A stretch of DNA of 64,000 nucleotides, taken from Coix lacryma-jobi var. lacryma-jobi. Lineage: Eukaryota > Streptophyta > Magnoliopsida > Poales > Poaceae. The notes beneath the pieces were generated by a model. It was not told the origin of the DNA. It worked only from the letters and a program-made list of their open reading frames with translations, and ran no database searches. The stretch lies in the NCBI GenBank assembly GCA_009763385.1, contig CM019826.1:82407942-82471941 (forward strand). Direction: 5' to 3'. Position numbers and translations under genes: made by a program. This document shows positions 12,401 through 22,068 of the stretch, piece by piece (positions within the stretch are counted from its first letter, which is position 1; every line of letters begins with the position of its first letter).

Positions 12401-12584
12401 GGGTAACTTGAACCCGAAAGGAAGATCCATTCCTGGGACTAACCATGGACACTATTCTCTCTGCGGTGTCTAGATTAACCTTCCATAGTTTCATCCAACT
12501 CATACCCAAAATTACATCCAAACCTAGACCAGGAATGACTATGGGGTCCACTACGGCTTGTTTATCCCCAAAGGTCATTTCCAC
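9437..12584 (-). pseudogene. pol: Chromovirus A pol: RT, RNase H, integrase, chromodomain
   Basis: The 803-residue frame 11848-9437 is intact. It starts in the RT palm (VVFIDDILVYSE; FIDD near residue 25) and continues with the RT thumb, RNase H (DASKIGLGCVL, YTDHKSL, NVVADALSRK), integrase with an H-C zinc finger (RCDTC) and a DDE core (ISMDFI, VSDRGPQF, QTERVN), a GPY/F region (RYVGPYPI) and a C-terminal chromodomain (EILDTKTRE ... KILWSNHG ... ATWETEEYL). The RT N-terminus is spread over other frames (12059-11790 with LRSGYHQIKI, 12300-12085 with RRPYRMHAKEL), and the protease end is at 12584-12387 (GMSWM). At least three frameshifts therefore lie between 11,840 and 12,590. The product would copy the element and integrate it; the chromodomain is thought to steer integration to heterochromatin. 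Confidence 0.9.
9444..9462 (-). other. Hairpin before the polypurine tract of A
   Basis: An 8 bp perfect stem (AAATCTCG / CGAGATTT) with a 3 nt loop lies inside the last codons of pol, 3 nt upstream of the polypurine tract. Chromovirus B has the same structure with a changed base pair at 27674-27694. Confidence 0.7.
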
Positions 12585-13896
12585 TCATTTAGCCATTTTA
12601 CGCGCGGAGAGAACAGCTCCGGCGGAACTTATCTGATATCCCCGGTCTAACTCTATCAACTCAAGATTACTTCTTATAACAAAGTTCTCACTTATAAAAG
12701 AATGCGATGCTCCAGAATCAAACAGCACAACTGCGGGGCATTGATTAACAAGAAACGTACCAGCGGTGACAGGCTCTCCTTCTGGCACTTCTTCCACGGT
12801 GGTGTGATGCACATGACCGGTACGAGGTGGGGGCTGAGTGTACTGCTTCTTTGGGCGAGGGCACTGACGTGACAAGTGTCCAGTTTGGCCACAGTTATAG
12901 CATGGACCAATCACATATGGGGTCTTGGATCCTGCTGCACTTCCTGCCTTATTCTTGTTCTGCATCATGGGGGCGGTGTACGGCTTCTGGAAGCTGGGAC
13001 GGGAACGACTGGTAGTGATCTTCCTCTGTGGGGGACGGTATCGTGCTCCTGCTGACAGGCGGGCGATAAGGGGCGCGTGCTCCAAAAGGGGTCCTCTGCT
13101 GGGACGAACCTCCTTCATTTGCACGACGGCGCTGTCTCTGTCTGCTAGCCGGCTGTCATTGGCCTCTTGATTCAGGCAGTCACTGACGAAGTCACTGAAA
13201 GTGGTGCGGTGACTGTTACCCATCTTTGATAGCATGGTGGCACTCATGCCACGCTTGAAACTTGCAATCTTTTTGGCCTCAGTGTCCACAAAATCTGGGG
13301 CATAGCGGGCCAGATTGTTGAAGCTGTGGAGGTACTCGGACATAGACCTAGTCCCCTGGGATAACCTCATGAACTCTGCAACCTTCATTTCCATCAGTCC
13401 ACTAGGGATGTAGTGGTTGCGCATAGCGGTGGAGAACTGATCCCAAGTGGTACGTGCATTCACTGGCAAGGATGCACGGTACTGGGCCCACCACAAACCG
13501 GCGGGTCCTTCCAACATGTGGGCGGCGTACTCTGCCTTGAGCTCTTCCGTCAGACGAAGCAGGACGAAACTTCTGGGTGATGGAGTTGAGCCATTCATCA
13601 ACTTCGAGCGGTTCGGTGGCTTCCTTGAACACAAGAGGGCGAGTGTCCAAGAAGTCACGGTAAGAGCTGTACTGGTTGGGCTCCGGACCTTGACGTTGAT
13701 GATGCTGCTGTGCAGTGTTGTTAGCGATATTGCGAAGGGTGGCCTCCATGTGCCTCTGCATTTCCTCCATATTCCTTTGGCTGCCCAAGAATTGGCCAAA
13801 GAATGCTTCCGGCGTCACCGGCGGCGGTGGGGGAGGTGGCAGATTCTCCTCCTGTCCTGCCCCTTGCCCACGTTGGCTGCGAGTGTGTGCCGGCAT
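12585..13896 (-). pseudogene. gag: Chromovirus A gag with zinc knuckle and start of protease
   Basis: The likely start is the ATG at 13896 (MPAHTRSQRG), directly after CAG. The N-terminus is proline-rich, followed by a capsid-like retrotransposon gag domain (LEVDEWLNSI ... LWWAQYRASLP ... IPSGLMEMKVAEFM). A one-base frameshift near 13565-13572 moves the reading into a second frame, which stays open to 12585. A CCHC zinc knuckle (CYNCGQTGHLSRQC, near 12870-12910) binds nucleic acid. The aspartic protease follows in the same frame with active site LFDSGASHSFIS. No stop separates gag from protease apart from the frameshift, so the ancestor probably made one Gag-Pol reading frame. Confidence 0.88.
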
Positions 13897-13899
13897 CTG
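13894..13899 (-). promoter_or_regulatory. Splice-acceptor-like CAG|ATG at gag of A
   Basis: The minus strand reads ATGGGATATGCAG|ATGCCG. The CAG (13897-13899) abuts the gag start codon exactly. The pyrimidine tract is weak here, so this is the least convincing of the four sites. Confidence 0.4.
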
Positions 13900-14252
13900 C
13901 ATATCCCATTATTAAGCAATCATTAGGTGATGTTACATTGATCATGAATAAAATACTGCGCTATACATAATTCGAAAATTTAGCACACGACCAAGTATAA
14001 TTACTCATTTCCATACAACGTCACAGAATAATCGCTCAAAAATTAGACACGCAAACGACGGATTTCCATAAAAGGTGCCGGATCGAAGTCCGGACTTTGT
14101 CCAAAAGCTTACATGCCATCAACCATTTAAACATAACACTAGCACATGTGTAGGGTGTTACATCACTTAGCGAGCAAGCTCAAGCTATACAAAAGAAAAA
14201 CGTCTCCTAGCTAAACTAGCGCTCAGACGTCTCCAGCGGCGGATGCAGCGTC

Positions 14253-15236
14253 CTATGCGTCGACGTCGATCATCGGCTCGTCAGCATGATCCTCCTCTGG
14301 TGGGGCGTCGGGACCAAGGACTTCTCCGTCCTGGGGATCCGGGACCCCAGCTGCTGGGGTGGCGGCCTCCTGCGCGGCGTGGTGCATCTGATGGACGGCC
14401 TCGTGGAGCTGGTCGATATAGGCCTGCTGTCCGTGTATCTGCTGTATCAACAGGTGGGCTCCCTCTCTGAGCTGGTCGAGCGCGGTGCGGGCCTCATCCC
14501 TCTGAAGAGCGGTAGTCAGGTACATCTGCTCTGCAACTGTCCTGGCAGTGGACTGTGCTGCTGCTGTGGTGCGGGCGTCGTCACGCTCCAGAGTGAGCTG
14601 CTGAATCCTCTCCTGCAGACGAGCAACCTCAGCGTTGAAGTCCTCCTGAAGCTTCCTCTTGCTCTGGTAGGTGGCGGTGAGGGTGAAGGACACGCTCTCG
14701 AGAGTGTGTTCCAAACTCTCACATACACCCAACAAAGCTCCGGTGGCGCTCATCGCAGGCGTCTCACAGTAGAACCTCTCCTCTGGGCTCCCTGTCAAGA
14801 CTGACTCTGAAGTCTGCTTCCAGCGCAATGGGAAAAGTGATCCACGGGGAAACACTCCTGCCATCGCACTTGCCAGGTCGGCGGGGAAGCGGGCGATGAT
14901 ATCCTTCAGCACTAGGTATGCTGCCCTGTTGGCTCCATCCTTGGCACAAGTGCCTCTGGTGATCTCTGTCCACCCTGTCCAGTGAGGCTTGGCGGCAAAG
15001 CCTTTGACTTTGATCTCCACCATGACCAAGGAATCCTGCCCGTAGCTCTCCTTCTGCCATGAGTATTTGGGCTCCTGTCCTTCCTCATAACCCACTGCCT
15101 GCAAAATCCTCCAAAGGATAGTCGGCAGCCCAAAATAGGTCAAGAACGTCCTCCGGGTCAGCTTGGTGGCCAAGCGATGACGCGGAACTCCTCTGCCTCC
15201 GGTGGCCTTGCGAGCAGTCAACTTGGTCCGGGCCAT
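14253..15236 (-). CDS. Extra ORF upstream of gag: histone H3 tail-like N-terminus, coiled coil, acidic end
   Basis: The ORF is open for 327 codons from the ATG at 15236, chosen because it follows CAG and begins MARTKLTARKATGG. Residues 2-25 match the histone H3 tail at 17 of 23 positions with one inserted residue. R2, K4, R8, K9 and the LATK around K23 are kept; Q5 is L, S10 is A, K14 is R and K18 is H. No histone fold follows. Residues about 35-150 form a compact domain (SLVMVEIKVKGF ... KDGANRAAYLVLKDIIARF), vaguely like a dsRNA-binding fold. About 190-295 is a long coiled coil, and the last 30 residues are acidic (EEDHADEPMIDVDA). It lies between primer site and gag and is the least damaged gene of the element. 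The function is not known. A histone-tail mimic is the inference; chance is unlikely because chromovirus B has a related ORF. Confidence 0.85.
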   Translation of the reverse strand: MARTKLTARKATGGRGVPRHRLATKLTRRTFLTYFGLPTILWRILQAVGYEEGQEPKYSWQKESYGQDSLVMVEIKVKGFAAKPHWTGWTEITRGTCAKDGANRAAYLVLKDIIARFPADLASAMAGVFPRGSLFPLRWKQTSESVLTGSPEERFYCETPAMSATGALLGVCESLEHTLESVSFTLTATYQSKRKLQEDFNAEVARLQERIQQLTLERDDARTTAAAQSTARTVAEQMYLTTALQRDEARTALDQLREGAHLLIQQIHGQQAYIDQLHEAVHQMHHAAQEAATPAAGVPDPQDGEVLGPDAPPEEDHADEPMIDVDA

Positions 15237-15250
15237 CTGTAGAAACAAAG
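15234..15250 (-). promoter_or_regulatory. Splice-acceptor-like site at the H3-tail ORF of A
   Basis: The minus strand reads CTTTGTTTCTACAG|ATGGCC. The T-rich tract and CAG abut the start codon, so a spliced RNA would begin its coding exon exactly at the H3-like tail. A GTAAGT donor is in the 5' LTR (16502-16507), and another lies nearby at 15370-15375. Confidence 0.55.
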
Positions 15251-15941
15251 GGTTTCGAACTCTCGTGAGACGGATACTTAAGTTGGCAATATTTTATAGA
15301 AAAGAGACAACTTTTAAATTAAGGGGAGGTAATGTAAATGCATGAATATAAACATGATGCTATGATCGTACTTACGTTCTCACTCACTAATAATGACTCG
15401 TAAGTCCTAACGTTCTAGTCGGTGGCAAGAACGATCTCTCATGCGTTAACTACACGTTCTACTCGATCGCATAGTTAGCGTACCTGCAGAAGATTCATTT
15501 CAGCCCAAAGAAATTCCCAATGATAAAACAATTCAGTATTGACCAGTATGCGCAAAATACATAAAGGTCAACACAAACACCATGCACCAATAGAAATCAC
15601 CCTTAAAATCATTGATACCTTCATATGTGTCCGCGTAAAGCTCGCACATACTTGGTATAAGAATCCCTTGCCTAGACCGACGGTTGGACGGTCATGCTCT
15701 CATATCTCACAAAATCATTTTATGCATGTTTTCGCAATCGACACATTCTCTTTTCCCTCGAGAATGGACCAGCAAATAAAGATCCAGCATGAACAAATCC
15801 CTGAACCCTGTTAGTAGTTAAGCCACCTGAATCCTAGTATAGGGCTTAAGGACGAGACTGGGCACACTTAGTAATTGAAAATAGTTATTTTGAAATACCC
15901 ATTTTAGTTCGAAAATAACTCTTTACTAGGGTAATCCCTTG
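15240..15941 (-). other. Leader of chromovirus A between primer site and extra ORF
   Basis: About 700 nt without a supported coding region. It holds a possible splice donor (GTAAGT on the minus strand, 15370-15375). Otherwise nothing is recognised. Confidence 0.6.
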
Positions 15942-15959
15942 AACCATGCTCCGATACCA
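15942..15959 (-). other. Primer binding site of A, initiator tRNA-Met
   Basis: The minus strand reads TGGTATCGGAGCATGGTT, matching 15 of 18 positions of the usual plant initiator-Met primer site, 3 nt from the 5' LTR end at 15963. Confidence 0.85.
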
Positions 15960-16475
15960 AGCTGTGGCGGAACCGTCCTGATTATAAGAGCTCAAGTATT
16001 ATCTTAGCCAAATCCGTCTGACTTCGACTGATACTTGAACCCATACAACCCCGGTAGTCCGGAAATCTCGAAGGATTTCTAACACCATACCTCAAACAGG
16101 ATCGCATCGTTCAAGGATTACATTCGTAAAGATACATCATAACGAAAACGAAACCGAATTTAAAATATCAGAGTGCGAATTTAAAATGGAGTTATTACAA
16201 TACCGAGTTTAAAGTGCGGAAGCTGAAATAGTTTGAAACACGACCACCACACATGTGGTCCAAATAAAACTTCATTGTTTGATAAATCCACTCGACACAA
16301 CTCACTCCTCCCTTTTAAGATAATGTGCCACTAGTAGTCTTGGTCCAGCAAAAGAAAAGGGAAAGCTTCTGGACGACCCTGCCCTGGGCCTACTCCTCAT
16401 CACCTTCCACCGGGTAGAGGCAGTGCTTACAATAGCCAAAGTAGACCTGGCCATCTGCAACAAACGGGATAAACC

Positions 16476-16507
16476 CTGAGTACGGGAATGTACTCAGCTA
16501 GACTTAC
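16476..16507 (-). promoter_or_regulatory. Hairpin and 5' splice-donor-like site in 5' LTR of A
   Basis: An 8 bp perfect stem CTGAGTAC / GTACTCAG with a 6 nt loop (16476-16497) lies 4 nt from the hexamer GTAAGT on the minus strand (16507-16502; exon edge CGG). The same arrangement is in the 3' LTR (5388-5419) and in both LTRs of chromovirus B. Splicing from here would remove the primer site, so spliced RNA could serve only as mRNA. Confidence 0.5.
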
Positions 16508-18841
16508 CCGTCCAACTGAAAATAAAGACACCAAGGGTATGCAAGGCCTTTTCGGGTGGAGCTGGGATCTTTAGTTGCGAGAAGCTCAAGTTCAGATAGG
16601 AAGTAATTAGTGATAAAGATGAGCTGCCATTTTTAGACCTATTCCTTAATTCTAGGTTTTCACCTGTACTAGAGCACTCACTTGAATCTACCACTCAATA
16701 ATATAACCATATCCAGTTGACTTATCCACATTTTAGTTGAACCTTAATTCATTACATGGAGTTGTATCGTGGTGAAGCTCGCCATAGTTTCCCACTAACC
16801 GGGGGAGACGGCGACTCGAATCGAATTCCAAATCAGCTGATGAAAGACCTTTAATACCAGCCCACACTTTCCCCGTCGGGTCCATGCATTGGGCAACCGC
16901 TCGACGCTTGTTCGTGGTGGTAATCGTCGCGGTTCAAGCACGGACCGCCCAATCAGAGTCTGGCGATGGCCTCACGCGGCAGATCGCAACTTCCGTACTA
17001 GAGGGCACGACACGGGTTGAAACCGGCCCGAACAGCTTCTAACCGGCTTTGGGGTCGATGATTACAGCACCGACATATCCCTAAGTAAAAGGGCGCGTTC
17101 AAAAATGAACGAGGGCCAACATCGATACAAACCTACACGATCCAACGGATGGACTGCCCCAAGTTTCCGAACTTGTGCCCTGCCATCCCGTTGACCGTAT
17201 TTCATTACTACTCAGGTTCTTTTCCACGATAGCAAATATAGCCAACCGTGATCCGGTAAATACCCATCCGGGTATTACGGAAACATCCTTAACTACCACT
17301 TTTATTAAGCAGGCTAAGCAATTCTACATTGTAACTAAATAACAGGATAACAAGGTAGATATTAATCAATAACCAAGGAATGGTAATGCAGCAAGGTAGG
17401 ATTCATTTCAACTCCTAGACCTAATGCATCACAATATAAAAGGACTCAAGTAATCTTAATTGCAAAAAGATAGGAGGCTTAATATGCTCCGGGGCTTGCC
17501 TTGAGTGAAGACTGCTGCCTCGTGAGAGGGGCACTCAGGTAAGTTAGGGTCGTGGACGGGGTCGACTTCCTCTGGCTGCTGCAGCTCCTGGATCTCCGGC
17601 TCGGCGTTTAGCTCCTGCTCTTGGTGGGGCTCCGGCGGGGTCGATCCTATTGCGTGCGATGAATATATATTTAAATAAATGCGGTGCAAGATGAAGGTGA
17701 CATGAAAAGAATAATTCTTGCAAACCAACAAAGTCAACTTGTTGAACCACTTTTGACATTGAGGTAATTACTTAATTATTTCGTAAAACAAAATCTGGTT
17801 ATTCACTCTTTTTCTTATTTAATTTAAACCAAAGAAACTCCGATTGAACTGCAAGTGCATCTTTCTGGACTCAGAAAAATCCACAAAAATTCCAGAAAGT
17901 AAACAACACTTGCTGGACTCTACTGAACAAGTTTCAGCCAAAAATAAACTATAGAACTGCAGATACAAAAATGACAAGCAAACTGCCCAAAAAGGTGCTT
18001 TGAACTACAACCCTACTGTAAAAGGGTGCACAACTCTATTTCATATTTTTCCCAGATTCTACTTCACATTTTATGTTATCAAGAAAGTTCCATGAACAGA
18101 AACATTGTATTATTTCTTACAGGAATTTCCAAAGATAAACACAGACAAGCACAGTTGTAAAGCAACTACAACTTTTTCCATAAAACAGATCAGGTTTATA
18201 TTTTTCTTAGACTCTTCATGGCATACAGAGACTGCACAAAATTTCCCATATTTTATTTCAACCTATAAAACACCTTAACACTTTTTCTAAGAAATCAGCA
18301 AAAAGGAACTTTTAACCATAACAGGAACTCTTTTCATAAGAACTAGTACTTCATATAATTTTCACAGGCACCAAACATAACAAAGAACCTATACAAATTT
18401 TCCCATGAATTAACTCCATCAGAAAACACTTAATTCCATTTATCCCAACAAAGCATGTACAAGGAAATAAATGAAAACAGTAAAATAACTGCTATCAAAA
18501 AATACATTCATATTTTTCCATGATAGATCTACTCATAAACAAGCCAACAAAACTGAAAGTACTCCATTTGGACTTATAAATCATGCTGTACAAAAATAAC
18601 AAGCATCTTCTGGAAATTAAAACTAAAAGAAAAACATTTGAATTTATCCCGGCTGGCTACGTGCACACCCGGTCCATGGACCACGAGTGGCTGACGCGCG
18701 GGGCCCGTGGGTCAACGGAACCCACCCTGGCTCGAGCGCACGGCGGTAGGGGATCGCCGAGCCTGGCTTCGCAACGTAGACCCGGGAGGCGGCAGAGGGT
18801 TCGCTCGAGGCCGAGTTCGGGCCGAGACGGACAACTAGTTC

Positions 18842-19167
18842 CGTCCGAGGCCTGGCTCGAGGGCTCGGGCGAGACGGGAAAACAACGACAGCCCGTCCCG
18901 AGGCCTGGCTCGAGGGCTCTGGGCGAGGCGGAAACAACACACGCCCGTCCGAGGCCCTGGCTCGAGGGCTCGGGCGAGACGGAAACAATACAGCCCGTCC
19001 GAGGCCTGGCTCGAGGGCTCGGGCGAGACGGAAACACGCCCGTCCGAGGCCTGGCTCGAGGCGAGGCGGAAACACACGCCCGTCCGAGGCCTGGCTCGAG
19101 GGCTCGGGCGAGACGGAAACACACGCCCGTCCGAGGCCTGGCTCGAGGGCTCGGGCGAGACGAAACA
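18842..19167. repeat. 49 bp tandem repeat, about 7 units, in 5' LTR of A
   Basis: Same unit as at 7745-8079, with seven units and many small internal indels, including one unit shortened by loss of GGCTCGG. Confidence 0.9.
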
Positions 19168-20502
19168 GGGGAGAGGTTTGACCGTCGATTCCTCGCCGTC
19201 GGTGAGGTCGCCGGCGGGGAAGCTAGGCTTGTGAACTCACCTCGACGAGGCGCATCGAGTGTAGGTGGTTTGGCTAGCGGATGGCCGGAGTGTGCCGGCG
19301 GCGAGCGGCAGCGCACGGAGGCGGCGGTGACGCGACTACGCCGTCTCCGGCGGTCGCCGGTGAAATTGGGGAGGCAAAAGCTCGAGTGAACCCTAAGGAG
19401 CAAAGCTACGGGGTTGGTTTGGCTCGGGTGGCTCCAGAGGAGCCTGGCCACGAGCGAGGTCTGCGGCGGCGCCCATGGCGCTCGGCCGGGGAGAAGAGTG
19501 CGATAGGGAGCGGTAGCGTTGAAGCTCGTCGGTGTTCTTACCTTGCCTTGACTCGGTGAAGGTCGAGGATGAAGAAGAGGGGCAGTGGTGCTCGGGTCGG
19601 CGAGGAACAGCGTCGCGGACTCATCGGTGGTGATGGCGTCCGCGGCGGCGCTCTCCGATCTCCGGCGTCGGTGGGGCTCGAGAGGTGGTGCAAGCGGGAG
19701 CACCGGGTGTCCGAGGTGTAGACGGAGTTGGTGTGCGGACGAATCGGGTGGATGGTGCTCCGGTGAGGCCGGCACACGGCGGGGCTTTTGCGGCTGATGG
19801 TCGCGGCGAGCGGGGGAGGTGTTCGGCGTGTTCGTGGGAGAGTGAGGGAGAGAGCGAGAGTGAGATCGGGCGAGTGAAAATGGCAGTGGGGAGAGGGGAG
19901 TGCGTGCGCTCGGGTTTTGATCGGCTTGACCGGCCGGTGGTCGTGGCGGGGCCGGCGACGGGACGTCGCGGCAGCAGCGGCGCGCGTCGGCGAGGCGAGC
20001 GCGGAGGCGGGCGAGGCGGATTGTGGCGTGATCGGGTGAGCAAAGATCTCGCGGGGAGTGGGCGAGGAGGATTCGCGGCAGAGGCGTGCCGCCACGCGGC
20101 GTTGCGGCCGGCGTAAGGCGGCGGCGGCAGCGGCGTCAGCGCGCGGCGCGCGCGAGGCTGGGCCGAAAGGCCAGATGGGCCGAAGGGGTGGCACTGGAAA
20201 AAAACGTTTTCCTTTTCCTTTTTCTTTTTCCAAATTCTTTCAAACTTTGACCACTCAAATTTCAAAAACTCCAAACTAGGTTTTGACCAAAATACAAAAG
20301 TTGCTCAAAACATTTTTCTCTACAACCTTCATATAAGACACTTTTTCTGAAAACCATTTTTAAATCCTCTACATAAGAAAGCCAATAACTAAACAAAAGG
20401 CAACAAGCACTCATATGCACATGCAATGATGCAATGCATTGCTTATGCTCCTTTAGTAGCTAATGAAGTTCCTAATGCAGTGCTTGACACTAGGGTGTCA
20501 CA

Positions 20503-21568
20503 TAGCGGCAATGATTTTTGGACCAAGAGGACTACTCTTTCTGCCAGTCGGCTTCGCAGGTGAATCCTGGATGAATGGAAGGTATCGAAGATTACGATGA
20601 TCATGCCGCTGCCATTGCTGAAACTACTGATCCACAGTCGTTATGAACAAATTATTCCAAGGTAGTTTGTACTAGGACAGATCGTGAATGAGTTTTTTAA
20701 CATATGAAACTTGTTCTTCCCTGAATAATTCCATTTTCACCTCTCAGTGATTTTTCCTGATTGCAACATCCCTTCAGAGAAACGTTTTCGAACACATGAC
20801 GTCATCTTAGCCAATTAGATCTCGTTTTTGACATGTCATGTCGCCCGGCATCTTACTTACCGCTCTTCACCTTTCTCTTCTCCCGATAGACCTGCTAACT
20901 TGAAAAAGCTAGGCTACCAGGTCACGAATATTCTTACCAAAGGATATAAACATATCGGCTATAACTTAAATTCTTGGAACATTTTTTCTACTAAAGGCGA
21001 TGCTTTGCATCGACTATCTTTGTATACAAACATTCTTGAATCCGCCTTACATACAATTACCATGCGTTTCGGCTTTTAACTAATGTCGAAGCTTCGATAC
21101 ATAAGCAACACAAAAATAATTCATAGCCGAATACCCGTCTGTGGTCTAACATTTTTCGGCTAAAACAAGCTATCACTTTTCCTTTAAATTTTGTATAAGG
21201 GCCGATCCTACTGTAAGGCTATCGACTGTCACGTACAACTTGAAACGATCACCAAGTTGTGGAAGTGCCTTCATATATCCTTCATTTCACAAAGCTTCTG
21301 TTGTACATCACCTTATACAAATTCTTTCTGATCTTCTTAAGCTTTAGAAATGGAGAAATAAGCAGAATTCTTTCAAAGTCCATTAACTTCAAACATGCTC
21401 GGGATCAAAATTCGCACGTATTGGTCTATTTCGGCTTCACCATCAAACTTTATTCCTTATCAGCCGACACGAAACTTGGTCTCGACTTTTCCCATTACCA
21501 TCAGTTGGATTATTTATTCAAAATTGCTCCGAGAGCCGATCGTTCGAATCGGCTGTTGGTCCTTATCG
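20503..21568. other. Non-coding retroelement remnant
   Basis: About 1.07 kb of AT-rich sequence with no long reading frame. The pentamer CGGCT or its complement AGCCG recurs (for example near 20957, 21070, 21125, 21430, 21465, 21535). This is typical of the long untranslated parts of Tat-type Ty3 elements, so a Tat remnant is a guess. It does not continue the Tat pol at 2731-4876 and is cut by the gap at 21569. Confidence 0.4.
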
Positions 21569-22068
21569 NNNNNNNNNNNNNNNNNNNNNNNNNNNNNNNN
21601 NNNNNNNNNNNNNNNNNNNNNNNNNNNNNNNNNNNNNNNNNNNNNNNNNNNNNNNNNNNNNNNNNNNNNNNNNNNNNNNNNNNNNNNNNNNNNNNNNNNN
21701 NNNNNNNNNNNNNNNNNNNNNNNNNNNNNNNNNNNNNNNNNNNNNNNNNNNNNNNNNNNNNNNNNNNNNNNNNNNNNNNNNNNNNNNNNNNNNNNNNNNN
21801 NNNNNNNNNNNNNNNNNNNNNNNNNNNNNNNNNNNNNNNNNNNNNNNNNNNNNNNNNNNNNNNNNNNNNNNNNNNNNNNNNNNNNNNNNNNNNNNNNNNN
21901 NNNNNNNNNNNNNNNNNNNNNNNNNNNNNNNNNNNNNNNNNNNNNNNNNNNNNNNNNNNNNNNNNNNNNNNNNNNNNNNNNNNNNNNNNNNNNNNNNNNN
22001 NNNNNNNNNNNNNNNNNNNNNNNNNNNNNNNNNNNNNNNNNNNNNNNNNNNNNNNNNNNNNNNNNNNN
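21569..22068. other. Assembly gap (500 N)
   Basis: Exactly 500 N; placeholder. Confidence 0.99.

Larger units (their letters stand above)
4877..20502 (-). mobile_element. Chromovirus A: Tekay/Del-type Ty3 LTR retrotransposon
   Basis: This is a full-length minus-strand element of 15.6 kb. Its LTRs are 4548 bp (4877-9424, 3') and 4540 bp (15963-20502, 5'), both bounded by TGTG...CACA. The order from the 5' end is LTR, initiator-Met primer site, extra ORF with an H3-like tail, gag with zinc knuckle, protease, RT, RNase H, integrase with chromodomain, polypurine tract, LTR. Long LTRs, a tRNA-Met primer and an integrase chromodomain fit Tekay/Del chromoviruses. The flanks do not show a 5 bp duplication (agtag left, tagcg right), and the Tat pol to its left does not resume on the right. 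Coding parts carry several frameshifts. Confidence 0.92.
15963..20502 (-). repeat. 5' LTR of chromovirus A
   Basis: It is 4540 bp, with ends TGTGGCGG and GTGTCACA. It carries the same hairpin (16476-16497), GTAAGT donor (16502-16507), GC-rich tract (about 18,650-20,190) and seven-unit tandem repeat as the 3' copy. GC-rich small ORFs differ in frame between the two LTRs and are not supported as genes. Confidence 0.92.

Noticed and set aside
14253..15236. A true host histone H3 gene or pseudogene
   Set aside because: Only the first 24 or so residues resemble H3. No histone-fold sequence follows, and the ORF sits in the same place in two retroelements.
13870..15250. The gag and H3-tail ORFs of A being one protein
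   Set aside because: They are in separate frames with stops and about 350 nt between them, each with its own CAG|ATG.
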